DNA of 64,000 nucleotides from an uncultured Caldisericota bacterium (lineage in GTDB: Bacteria; Caldisericota; Caldisericia; Cryosericales; Cryosericaceae), in NCBI GenBank assembly GCA_903871855.1, contig CAIQIK010000019.1:62001-126000 (forward strand). The letters are read 5' to 3'. The position numbers and the translations under genes are program-made. This document shows, piece by piece, positions 1 to 8,878 of the stretch. Position 1 is the first letter of the stretch, and each line of letters starts with the position of its first letter. The notes under the pieces were generated by a model. The model made no database searches. It had not been told where the DNA came from and was given only the letters and a program-made list of their open reading frames with translations.

Positions 1-26
1 GTAAGGGCGGCACGGTCACGATCGCT

Positions 27-518
27 GTGTCGGGTGATGCAGCGAACTACGTGGATGGCTTCCGGAGGCGATATGATCCCAACGTGAGCCGCATCATGCC
101 GCATGTCACGCTCGCCTTTGCACCCGAGCTCGACGTTTGTGACTGGATGCTGGCACGCCCCCATATCCAGGAGGCGCTGGCCCAGCTCCCTCCATTTATC
201 ATCCGCGTCGCCGAACTCGGCACGTTCATGGACGAGAATGTGCTCTGGCTGCGGCCGACCGCTCTCCACGGCGAACTGCTCATGCTGAGGCAGACTATTT
301 TGGGGTCATTCCCGGGCGTCGCATTCGACCGCACAGACGACTTTGTGCCGCACATCTCTATCGGGTTCTTTGCGAGCAGTGACGATTTGCTCGAGGCTCG
401 GGACGCAGTCTGTAGAGAGCTGATTCCATTCTCGTTCCGCGTTGGATTCATCTCCTATCTCCAGGCCGATGAAGGCAACATCTGGCAGTGCGTCGACACG
501 GTGGAGCTTGGGGGCTGA
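27..518 (+). CDS. 2'-5' RNA ligase / cyclic phosphodiesterase (LigT-like, 2H) family protein
   Basis: Two H-x-T/S motifs, HVTLAF and HISIGF, at the expected spacing; about 163 aa. Confidence 0.75.
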   Translation: MSGDAANYVDGFRRRYDPNVSRIMPHVTLAFAPELDVCDWMLARPHIQEALAQLPPFIIRVAELGTFMDENVLWLRPTALHGELLMLRQTILGSFPGVAFDRTDDFVPHISIGFFASSDDLLEARDAVCRELIPFSFRVGFISYLQADEGNIWQCVDTVELGG

Positions 519-589
519 GCACGGAGATCATCTGCTCCGGCGCCTGAACGCCCGGATACGATCCAGAGCACGATCATCAAGGAGGAACC

Positions 590-850
590 ATGAGTATCTT
601 CTACTGCGACGCGTGCCACACGAAGTTCGATGCGGAGGGCGTCAAGACCGACTGGATCGACCGGACATACGGTCCCTGTACAAGATGGACTGCCTCGTGT
701 CCTGACTGCGGTGAGGAATGCCGGCTGGCGAAGACCGTCCACGCTCACGGCGACGAAGGGGACGATAGCGGCGAAGAGGGGTCCTGTGGCTGCGGGGGAG
801 GTTCCTGCAGTTGTGGGGGCGCCGGATGTTCCTCCTGCGGCGGGTGCTGA
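590..850 (+). CDS. Small zinc-ribbon-like protein with Cys/Gly-rich C-terminal tail
   Basis: CxxC pairs (CDAC, CPDC) and tail CGCGGGSCSCGGAGCSSCGGC; AGGAGG upstream of the ATG. Confidence 0.65.
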   Translation: MSIFYCDACHTKFDAEGVKTDWIDRTYGPCTRWTASCPDCGEECRLAKTVHAHGDEGDDSGEEGSCGCGGGSCSCGGAGCSSCGGC

Positions 851-928
851 GAAGGCCCGGCAAGTAGCAAATCAGGTCAGGACAAACGCCACCTGCTCCC
901 TATACTCACTCTTGCGAGCAGTGAGGAG

Positions 929-1801
929 GTGAAGATGAACTACCTGACAGATGTGCAGCGAGCCGTCGACTACATCGAGAGTCACCTGGACGACGACGTT
1001 ACAACAGCGGATGTCGCGGGAACGGTCGGGCTGTCGATGTGGCACTTCCACCGTGTCTTCCATGCAGTCACCGGCGCGACGATCCAGGAGTATGCCCGAT
1101 TGCGGAGACTCGACCGTGCAGCGCATGCACTCCTGGAAACGAGACGTCCGATCGTCGACATCGCCTTCGACGGCCGGTTCGAGAGCCAGGAAGCCTTCAC
1201 GCGTGCATTCCGGAAGGCCTATGGAATGCCGCCGGGCAAGTTCCGCTCATCAGGTCGACATCTCCCGTACCTCGGTATCCGTCGCCTCACCACGGCTCGA
1301 CTCAGACACCTTCAAGGAGGCATCACCATGGAACCATCGATCGTCAGGAAAGCGGCGTTCACCGTAGTCGGCATGGAGTACCACGGGCGCAACGAGAACA
1401 ACGAGATTCCCGCGCTGTGGGAGTCATTCCTTCCGCGCATGGACGAGATCCAGCATCAGGTCAGCACGGAGGGGTCATTTGGTCTCTGTATCGGCGACCC
1501 CGACTATAAGCAGACGGGGGTGTTCCGGTATGTAGCCGGACAGGCCGTCACAGAGGGCGCTACCGTTCCCGATGGCATGGTTGCTGTTACAGTGCCTGAA
1601 GCAACCTACGCCGTGTTCACGCACAGGGGAACGCTGGAGACACTTGGACAGACCTATGACTACATCTACGGAACCTGGCTGCCCACGTCGGGCAGGGAGC
1701 TGGCTGATACCCCTGACTTCGAGTTCTACGACAACCGGTTCGACGCCACCAGCCCTTCGTCGGAGATGGACATCTACGTCCCGCTCAAGGTCACGACGTA
1801 G
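929..1801 (+). CDS. AraC-family transcriptional regulator with C-terminal GyrI-like effector-binding domain
   Basis: N-terminal AraC double HTH (YIESHLDDDVTTADVAGTVGLSMWHFHRVFH...QEAFTRAFRKAYGMPPGKFR) followed by a GyrI-like domain. Confidence 0.9.
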   Translation: MKMNYLTDVQRAVDYIESHLDDDVTTADVAGTVGLSMWHFHRVFHAVTGATIQEYARLRRLDRAAHALLETRRPIVDIAFDGRFESQEAFTRAFRKAYGMPPGKFRSSGRHLPYLGIRRLTTARLRHLQGGITMEPSIVRKAAFTVVGMEYHGRNENNEIPALWESFLPRMDEIQHQVSTEGSFGLCIGDPDYKQTGVFRYVAGQAVTEGATVPDGMVAVTVPEATYAVFTHRGTLETLGQTYDYIYGTWLPTSGRELADTPDFEFYDNRFDATSPSSEMDIYVPLKVTT

Positions 1802-1840
1802 CCATCAACCCACATCACCGGCGATGCCTGTGGACACAGA

Positions 1841-2020
1841 CCTGTGGAAAGTGGGTAGCAACACGGAAAGATGACGGCTGAGCCGCACAAAAGCGAAGTC
1901 TGAGCTTGTGGATAACCTGTCAGCATGTTGGGACAAGGCGTCAGCAGAGACCCACAGACGATTTGTTAATGCGCTGTCCTGGTTCCAATGCAACCGGTTG
2001 CAGGGTGTGGATAAGTCTCA
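1841..2020. promoter_or_regulatory. Intergenic DnaA-box-like sites (TGTGGATAA at about 1908 and 2006)
   Basis: Two exact TGTGGATAA 9-mers in a gene-free interval between the AraC gene and rlmH. Confidence 0.5.
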
Positions 2021-2059
2021 GACACAGATTGTGACGGTCGTCATCACAGTTGAGACAGA

Positions 2060-2521
2060 CTACTTGTCGTACGGCTCTCCTCTGAGAATGGAGAACGCAC
2101 GGTAGAGCTGTTCCAGGAGGATGACCCGTGCCAGCTCATGTGGCAGGGTCAGCTTCCCGAAAGACAGGATGCTCGTGCCGGGCGACAGGGGACGGATGCC
2201 GATGTTCTGTTCGATATACGTCTGTAGCGTGGGGTTGAATCCCTCGGCGCCGCCAATGAAGAATGACAGCTTGCGCGTCCCCATATTCATGAGGTCCTGC
2301 AGACGCTCGGACAGTTCGTGCGACGTGACCTCTTGACCACGGGAGTCGAGCAGAACTCGCGCGCCTTCTTCAAACCGTGCGTAGTTGGCAAGCTGCCTTG
2401 AGGCGATGTCGATGATGCTCACCTCACAGTAGTGCTCCAAGCGGCGACAGTACTCATCCTGTGCCATCTTGTTGTAGGGCTTCTTGAGACCACCGCCTTG
2501 GGCGTATATCATAATCTTCAT
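2060..2521 (-). CDS. rlmH: 23S rRNA (pseudouridine1915-N3)-methyltransferase RlmH
   Basis: Length 153 aa; KPYNKMAQDEYCRRLEHY, FFIGGAEGF, LTLPHELARVILLEQLYRAFSILRGEPY. Confidence 0.95.
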   Translation of the reverse strand: MKIMIYAQGGGLKKPYNKMAQDEYCRRLEHYCEVSIIDIASRQLANYARFEEGARVLLDSRGQEVTSHELSERLQDLMNMGTRKLSFFIGGAEGFNPTLQTYIEQNIGIRPLSPGTSILSFGKLTLPHELARVILLEQLYRAFSILRGEPYDK

Positions 2522-2587
2522 GCGGTCAGTATACCAACGGTGACAACCAGCACAAGGAGCGATTTCCCCGGTTCGTCAGTACGCAGC

Positions 2588-3313
2588 TCAGCCCTCGCGC
2601 TCCAGTCCGAAGTTGTCGACGAAGAACTCCATCTCTGCTGGGGGGATGTGGTGGACGCCGCCGAGCACCGACGCGTACACCACTGACATGCACGTCTGCT
2701 CCAGGAGCTCCATCCTGTTGTAGGCTTCTTCCAGGTCACTGCCGAGGGTGATGACTCCATGGTTCGCCATGAGCGCGGCGTTGCGGCGAAGGAGCCCTTG
2801 TGCCACTTCGCGAGCCAGTTCAATCGTCGACGGCGTCACGTACGGCAGACAGGGAACATGGCCCAGCATGATGGTCGCCTCCGGCAGTATGTCATCCGGC
2901 AATTCACGGTGCGCCAAGGCAAACGCAACAGCAAAGGGTGGATGGGCATGAATGATGGCTTGCACATCTGGACGCAGCTTGTAGATCTCATAGTGCATCT
3001 TGCCTTCGGACGATGGCTTGCCGTTTCCTCGCAGCTTAGTGCCACCCATGTCGACAACGACCACATCATCCTCTGTCATGAAACCTTTGTTGATGCCGGC
3101 CGGCGTAATGGCGATCCCGTCCTCCAGCCGTATACTCACGTTGCCGCCCAGAGCGGCGTTCATGTTTCTGTCGTACAGCCTCTTGGCTATTGCGACCAGT
3201 TTCGTTGCAGTTTCCATCCAAACCTCCCCGTATCCTCCCGACACTGCGAGCTCCTGCGTCGCTTCTGAAGCCGGGTTGCTAATCATTAAGTATACCATAT
3301 ACTTGGAAGGCAC
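2588..3313 (-). CDS. Class II aldolase/adducin family protein
   Basis: GGNVSIRLEDGIAITPAGINKG, HAHPPFAVAFA, MANHGVITLGSDLEEAYNRMELLE motifs. Confidence 0.9.
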   Translation of the reverse strand: MPSKYMVYLMISNPASEATQELAVSGGYGEVWMETATKLVAIAKRLYDRNMNAALGGNVSIRLEDGIAITPAGINKGFMTEDDVVVVDMGGTKLRGNGKPSSEGKMHYEIYKLRPDVQAIIHAHPPFAVAFALAHRELPDDILPEATIMLGHVPCLPYVTPSTIELAREVAQGLLRRNAALMANHGVITLGSDLEEAYNRMELLEQTCMSVVYASVLGGVHHIPPAEMEFFVDNFGLEREG

Positions 3314-3339
3314 GTAATCATGTTCAGTGTGGAGGACCT

Positions 3340-4257
3340 ATGTATTCGATCATCGTTCATGGCGGTGTCGGAGCAGTATCCCACGACAAGGAACAGTCCG
3401 TCGTTGCCGGGGTCCGGGAGGCTGTCCTGGCCGGGAGTGACGTTCTTGCGAGCAGTGGTTCCTCACTGGACGCCGTGGAGACTGCCATCAGGGTCCTGGA
3501 AGATAATCCGCTGTTCAACTGCGGCACCGGCTCAGTGCTGACGTTTGACGGAGAAGTTGAGATGGATGCAGCCGTTGCATATGGCTCTGCACTGGGATTT
3601 GGAGCTGTCGCCGGCATCAAGAACATCCAGCACCCCATCTCGCTGGCGCGCATGGTCATGGAGAAGACGGACCACGTTCTGCTACAAGGGGCCGGAGCTC
3701 AGCAGTTTGCCCATATGATGGGTATCGCGCCCCACAATCCCGTTACTGAGGAACGGCGCGTCCAGTGGCGAGTATACCGCGAGAAGTTCCTCCGCGGTGA
3801 CGCCGGCGATTGGCCGAAGCTCAAGGCCCTCATGAAGGAACACCCGGAGTTCATGCACGGCACCGTCGGCGCTGTCGCCGTGGACGAAAACGGCAGTGTT
3901 ACCGCGGGCACGTCCACGGGCGGCGTCTTCCTCAAACTGCTGGGACGTGTCGGTGACACGCCGCTGCCCGGTGCCGGAACGTATGCCACAACGTTCGGCG
4001 GTGCCTCGTCAACCGGCCTGGGCGAGGGCATGATGCGCACGCTCATCACCAAGACCGCGTGCGATTTCATGCGCATGGGGCTCGACGCACAGGGCGCGGC
4101 CTCGGGTGCGGTGAACATGCTCAGCAATATGCTGGGGACAGAGGCTGGGATCATCGTCGTCGACAATCAGGGTGGCGTCGGTTTCGCCCAGAACTCGCCG
4201 CAGATGGCGTACGCCTATTTCAAACAGGGCATGTCCAAACCTGTCGCAGGACTGTAG
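3340..4257 (+). CDS. Isoaspartyl peptidase / type 2 L-asparaginase (Ntn hydrolase)
   Basis: IIVHGGVG N-terminus and HGTVGAVAVDENGSVTAGTSTGG nucleophile-Thr motif. Confidence 0.92.
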   Translation: MYSIIVHGGVGAVSHDKEQSVVAGVREAVLAGSDVLASSGSSLDAVETAIRVLEDNPLFNCGTGSVLTFDGEVEMDAAVAYGSALGFGAVAGIKNIQHPISLARMVMEKTDHVLLQGAGAQQFAHMMGIAPHNPVTEERRVQWRVYREKFLRGDAGDWPKLKALMKEHPEFMHGTVGAVAVDENGSVTAGTSTGGVFLKLLGRVGDTPLPGAGTYATTFGGASSTGLGEGMMRTLITKTACDFMRMGLDAQGAASGAVNMLSNMLGTEAGIIVVDNQGGVGFAQNSPQMAYAYFKQGMSKPVAGL

Positions 4258-4272
4258 CCCTGTACCATCCGG

Positions 4273-4400
4273 ACCACAACGGGGGAGCTCACGCTCCCCC
4301 GTTTTCGTTTCAGGACTGGATTCCCGCATACGCGGGAATGACGGAGGGGAAGGTTGTTGTCTCGTCGTTCCCGCGAAGGCGGGAACCTATGCGTCGGATC
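4273..4400. repeat. Left copy of a direct repeat block (terminator hairpin plus palindromic TTCCCGC..GCGGGAA units)
   Basis: accacaacgggggagctcacgctcccccgttttcgtttcaggactggattcccgca recurs at 5233 with few mismatches; cgtcgttcccgcgaaggcgggaacctaYgcgtcg is also shared. Confidence 0.8.
4280..4310 (+). terminator. Rho-independent terminator-like hairpin after the asparaginase gene
   Basis: GGGGGAGC-TCAC-GCTCCCCC stem followed by GTTTTCGTTT. Confidence 0.7.
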
Positions 4401-4403
4401 ACT

Positions 4404-4581
4404 GGGGTCAAGCGGTAACATCGGAGAAGTGGTACCATTACAGAATGCTCCGGGAACAGGTAAGCCTATTCAAGAATTCGTCCAAGGGATGTCCAGAACG
4501 CATGTGTCCTAGGATAATGATATGAAAAGCATCTGACCATGGAAGAGAGGTTATCACAACACCAATGGTAACGCTTGACCC
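4404..4581. mobile_element. MITE-like non-autonomous element, degenerate copy
   Basis: Imperfect terminal inverted repeats GGGTCAAGCGGTAAC / GGTAACGCTTGACCC, related to the perfect TIRs at 47605-47762; no ORF. Confidence 0.55.
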
Positions 4582-4720
4582 TATAGACTGCAAAAGACTC
4601 GGCTCAAAACACCATTTGAGGTTTTATTTGAGACTGATACACTGCTGATTATTGCACTTGGGAGCTGAATCTGCAAACTGAAGATTTTGAGCTATTTTTA
4701 GAAATTGGAGGCATGTATAA

Positions 4721-5197
4721 ATGGAACCAAAAATCGTGAACTTATCTGAGAAAAAACTTGTTGGGATTGTTGGGACTGCATCAGATGTTTCAAAATTGAA
4801 TATTGGAGCCCTTTGGGAAAGGTTACTTACGTATGGGGACAACATCAATAATCTGGTTGAGGGTAGATCCTATGAAATTCATATTCAAGAGGATTTGAAA
4901 CCGACTATGCATTTTTGTCTCGTTGGTTTTGAGGTTTCAAGAATAGAGAATCTTTCCACGGAACTCTTTATTAAAACTGTTCCTGCCTGTACGTATGCTA
5001 TTTTTACTCATTCATTTAAAGATGGTGGATTTGATACGGCATTTCAATTGGTTTATGATTGGCTCAAGCAATCTGAATATGATGCAGCTTATCATTTTGA
5101 TATCCAATGTTACGATGATCGTTTCAAGAGTCCTGACGATCCAGAATCAATTATAGAAATACATGTTCCCATTAAATCCAGAAAACAATCAAAATAG
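4721..5197 (+). CDS. Stand-alone GyrI-like / AraC effector-binding domain protein (AT-rich)
   Basis: ALWERLL, PACTYAIFTH, YDDRFKSPDDPESIIEIHVPIK pattern; much more AT-rich than its flanks. Confidence 0.8.
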   Translation: MEPKIVNLSEKKLVGIVGTASDVSKLNIGALWERLLTYGDNINNLVEGRSYEIHIQEDLKPTMHFCLVGFEVSRIENLSTELFIKTVPACTYAIFTHSFKDGGFDTAFQLVYDWLKQSEYDAAYHFDIQCYDDRFKSPDDPESIIEIHVPIKSRKQSK

Positions 5198-5232
5198 AAA
5201 AGACACTGTTTAGCCAAGCCCATCACCTAACA

Positions 5233-5404
5233 ACCACAACGAGGGAGCTCACGTTCCCCCGTCTTCGTTCCAGGAATGGATTCCCGCAAATACTGCAACG
5301 ACAGACTGAAGAGTACCTTCTCTGCGCTCTTTTCGTCGTTCCCGCGAAGGCGGGAACCTACGCGTCGAACCAAGGATGGATTCCCACATACGCGGGAATG
5401 ACAG
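5233..5404. repeat. Right copy of the direct repeat block flanking the AT-rich gene
   Basis: Near-identical to 4273-4400, with an extra ggattcccacatacgcgggaatgac unit. Confidence 0.8.
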
Positions 5405-5500
5405 ACCAGAGGACGATTTCTTCATGACACACCGCGACGGCTTGGCGAGCGGTGCTATCCCGCTACACTATGGTTGTTGCCGGCTCCAGGAGGAACAACC

Positions 5501-6688
5501 ATGGAAACAGACGAGAACATGCTCGACATCGCCACGTATGCCAGTGAGGCGGCGGAGCACCGTCATTATCTGCACGCCCATCCGGAACCTTCGTTCGAGG
5601 AATGGGGGACGCAACGGTACATCACCGATCGCCTGCACAGCCTGGGTCTGAATCCCTTGCCCATCGCGGGAACCGGGGTCACGGCGACCGTTGTCGGGAC
5701 GCGCGGTTCTGCAAATGGCAAGGTCCTCCTGCTGCGCGCCGACATCGACGCTCTGCGGCTGACCGAGGAGACCGATCTGCCATTTGCCTCACAGAACGAG
5801 GGCGTGATGCACGCCTGCGGCCATGACGGCCATACCGGGACATTGCTCGCCGTTGCACACTGGCTGGTCGACCATCGGGACCAGTTCGGCGGGACGGTCA
5901 AGCTGCTCTTTCAACCAGCAGAGGAGATCACGCCCGGCGGTGCGGAGCCCTGCGTCAAGGCGGGTGTCCTCCAGAATCCGAATGTCACCTTTGTCTTCGG
6001 GGTGCATCTGTGGAATATACTCGATTTTGGCAAGGTCGGTCTGCGCGCAGGGCCTCTCTTGGCAGAAGCCGACCGCTTCGAGCTGACGGTCACCGGCAAG
6101 GGAGCGCACGCCGCAACGCCACACCTCGGCGCGGACCCAATCGTGGCAGCCGCCCAGATCATCACGGCCCTCCAGACGATCGTCTCGCGCGAGACCAATC
6201 CTCTCGACTCGCGCGTGGTGACCATCGGCACCATCGACGGCGGCTCTGCCTTCAATATCATCCCTCAGAGCGTCCATATGACCGGCACCCTGCGCGCACT
6301 GTCGCGGGAAGACGCCGAGCTCGGCGCGGCCAGTCTGCGCCGCATCGTTACCCATACAGCCGAGGCACTCGGCACGACTGCCCAGGTCGACTACGAATTC
6401 GGGTATCCCCCCGTCATCAACAGCCGCGAATCCGTCGCGTTCCTGCACCCTTTCCTCCAGCAGGCTGCCGGCGAAGGCAACATCGTCGAGCCCGAGATCA
6501 GCATGGGTGGAGAGGACTTCGCCTACTACCTCCAGCAGGTGCCCGGGGTGTTTGTCTTCGTGGGGACGAGAAACCCAGCAAAAGGTCTCACTGCCCCACA
6601 CCACAATCCGAAGTTCACCTTCGACGAGGACATCTTCCCTCTCGCGGTGTCGCTCTTCGTGGCCGTCGTGAGGGGGTACCTTTCGTGA
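5501..6688 (+). CDS. M20 family metallopeptidase / amidohydrolase (N-acyl-amino-acid or hippurate hydrolase type)
   Basis: RADIDALRLTEETDLPFAS, HACGHDGHTG, FQPAEE, GGEDFAYYLQQVPG; AGGAGG upstream of ATG 5501 (longer ORF begins 5474). Confidence 0.93.
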   Translation: METDENMLDIATYASEAAEHRHYLHAHPEPSFEEWGTQRYITDRLHSLGLNPLPIAGTGVTATVVGTRGSANGKVLLLRADIDALRLTEETDLPFASQNEGVMHACGHDGHTGTLLAVAHWLVDHRDQFGGTVKLLFQPAEEITPGGAEPCVKAGVLQNPNVTFVFGVHLWNILDFGKVGLRAGPLLAEADRFELTVTGKGAHAATPHLGADPIVAAAQIITALQTIVSRETNPLDSRVVTIGTIDGGSAFNIIPQSVHMTGTLRALSREDAELGAASLRRIVTHTAEALGTTAQVDYEFGYPPVINSRESVAFLHPFLQQAAGEGNIVEPEISMGGEDFAYYLQQVPGVFVFVGTRNPAKGLTAPHHNPKFTFDEDIFPLAVSLFVAVVRGYLS

Positions 6689-7218
6689 AACTCTCCACAC
6701 GGCGCGTCGCGCAGCTTGCCGTCATGGTGGCGCTGCTGGTCATCGGCGCTTACGTCAGCATCCCCCTCCGCCCGGTCCCGATAACATTTCAGGATGCCTT
6801 TGTTGTACTGACGCCGCTCTTGTTCGGCAGCACCGCATACATTGCCATACTGGCCTACCTGCTGCTTGGACTGGTCGGCCTGCCGATTTTCGCAGGGGGC
6901 GTCTCGGGCATGGTTGCCCTCTCGGGACCGACGGGCGGCTTCCTCGCCGGCTTCCTTCTAGCCTCCATTGTCATCGGCGCTATTGCTGAACACTGGCACT
7001 GGAGGTCCCGGTGGCGCGACTTGATCTTGGCCGAAGGGTCCCTCATTTTCATCTACGTTCCAGGAGCGCTCTGGCTCTGGCACGTTCTCCTGTTGCGAGG
7101 AGGCGCGGCCGAAGCGGCTCTCCTCGGTCTTGTCCCGATCATAGCCCTCGATGTCGCCAAAATGGCCGTGGTCGCCGTCCTTGCACGTCCACTTCGTTCG
7201 GCTCTGGCTGAGGAGTGA
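6685..7218 (+). CDS. bioY: BioY family biotin transporter (S component)
   Basis: GTG start in the frame of ORF 6010-7218; PLRPVPITFQDAFVVLTPLLFG, LLLGLVGLPIFAGG, GPTGGFLAGFLLAS. Confidence 0.9.
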   Translation: MKLSTRRVAQLAVMVALLVIGAYVSIPLRPVPITFQDAFVVLTPLLFGSTAYIAILAYLLLGLVGLPIFAGGVSGMVALSGPTGGFLAGFLLASIVIGAIAEHWHWRSRWRDLILAEGSLIFIYVPGALWLWHVLLLRGGAAEAALLGLVPIIALDVAKMAVVAVLARPLRSALAEE

Positions 7219-8381
7219 GAGTGGCCGACTACAAGGTCCTGCTTGCATACGCCAGTGTGGGCGCAGGGCATGAACAGGCGGCACGCGCGCTGGGAGAGGT
7301 CTTCGAGCAACAGGGCTGGGAGACACGATATGTCGACTTCCTCGACGAGGTCCCCACAGCCATGCGCTTCGTCATGCGCGACGCCTACCTGCAGCTCCTC
7401 AGGATCCTTCCTCAGGCCTACGACCTGGCCTTCCAGCACACCGTCACCCAGGACCTGAAGGAGGCGGAGCGTACATCGCGTCTTCTCGCCAACGTCGGCT
7501 ACGGGAGGCTGCGCGAGCTAGCGCTCGCAGAGGCTCCCGACGCGATCGTCTCTACGAACATCTGGCCGACACTGGTGCTCTCAAAAGTCAAACAGCGCCG
7601 CATGCAGGGGACGCTGATGATCAACTGCTTCACCGACTACCTCCTGCAGACACTGTACATGACCAAGGGAGTCAACTGGCACGTTGCGGCAAACGAGCAA
7701 ATCACCGCGAGCTTCCAGGCTTCGCACCGGCGTCTCCGCGAGCCCATCTACTCCTTTGGCATTCCCGTTCGTCCGATATTCGCCGTCCACCGTACGAGGC
7801 AGGAAGCCCGCGCCTTGCTGGGTATCCCACAGGACGCCCATCTTGCCATCGTCACGGGAGGCGGACTGGGCCTTGGGCACATCCTCGAGGCATGTGACAC
7901 CTTGACGTCCAGGCCCTTTGGGGAACCCGTCACCGTCATGGCTCTCTGCGGCAACAACGCTGACGTCCAGAGTCAGATAGGCAGTCTTGCTGTTGCTCGT
8001 TCATCCATACACACCATCACAGCAGTCGGCTGGACCGACCAGATTGCCACGTACATGCAGGCAGCCGACCTGCTCGTCAGCAAGGCAGGAGGCGTCACGC
8101 TTGCCGAGGCGGCGGCTGTCGGCGTCCCGCTCGTCATCTTCCAGCCCCTCCCTGGTCAGGAGGCCGCGAACGCCCGGTTCCTGACACAGCATCAGGCAGC
8201 ATATGCCGCAGAGGACGCCGATCAGCTTCTGCATGCCGCTGACGAATTGATGTTCACAGGAAGGGGCTCCGAGATGTCCGGTAACCTCAGGCGCCTGGGA
8301 AGGCCCAACGCCGCGCGCGATATCGTCGCTAGGATCTGTGAAGACGTGTGTCACCCGGCATCGCCAACAGAGTCGTCATGA
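7215..8381 (+). CDS. MGDG synthase/UgtP-like glycosyltransferase
   Basis: Glycine-rich N-terminus ASVGAGHEQAARAL and C-terminal SKAGGVTLAEAAAVGVPLVIFQPLPGQE. Confidence 0.88.
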   Translation: MRVADYKVLLAYASVGAGHEQAARALGEVFEQQGWETRYVDFLDEVPTAMRFVMRDAYLQLLRILPQAYDLAFQHTVTQDLKEAERTSRLLANVGYGRLRELALAEAPDAIVSTNIWPTLVLSKVKQRRMQGTLMINCFTDYLLQTLYMTKGVNWHVAANEQITASFQASHRRLREPIYSFGIPVRPIFAVHRTRQEARALLGIPQDAHLAIVTGGGLGLGHILEACDTLTSRPFGEPVTVMALCGNNADVQSQIGSLAVARSSIHTITAVGWTDQIATYMQAADLLVSKAGGVTLAEAAAVGVPLVIFQPLPGQEAANARFLTQHQAAYAAEDADQLLHAADELMFTGRGSEMSGNLRRLGRPNAARDIVARICEDVCHPASPTESS

Positions 8382-8878
8382 CAGAACTGCTGCCGCCCTG
8401 GGCGCGGTTACTGCCCAAACACTTCACCGCATCGGGTTTTGTCCTGCGGGATAGCCGCATCCTGCTGGTCAATCACCGCAAGCACCGTGTCTGGATTTAC
8501 CCGGGCGGTCACGTGCAGCCGAACGAAACCCCGGATGAAGCATGTCTCCGCGAGATCCTTGAGGAGACAGGAATGCATTGCCGCATCGTAAGTCCTCGAG
8601 ACGAGATGCTGGGCGAGCCCGGCGTCGTGGAGGTCCTGCACGTTCCATGGATGGTCCTGTGTGAGCGCATCCCGACCGGCACGGAACCCGAGCACTGCCA
8701 CATCGACTTCGCCTACGTCTGTGAGCCCTTGCCCGGCGAGGGAGCACATCTCACCGAAGACGCCCGGGAGACAGAAGGCATCGGATGGTTCACACTCGAG
8801 GAAATGGGCTCGCTGAGCCTGTTCCCCGACTTCCGCCGTCAGGTCACGAAACTACTAAGCCCGAAGCCTGTCGGCTAG
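8378..8878 (+). CDS. NUDIX hydrolase
   Basis: Nudix box GGHVQPNETPDEACLREILEETG. Confidence 0.93.
   Translation: MTELLPPWARLLPKHFTASGFVLRDSRILLVNHRKHRVWIYPGGHVQPNETPDEACLREILEETGMHCRIVSPRDEMLGEPGVVEVLHVPWMVLCERIPTGTEPEHCHIDFAYVCEPLPGEGAHLTEDARETEGIGWFTLEEMGSLSLFPDFRRQVTKLLSPKPVG

Noticed and set aside
5789-6700. 303-aa minus-strand ORF opposite the M20 peptidase
   Set aside because: Antisense shadow ORF.
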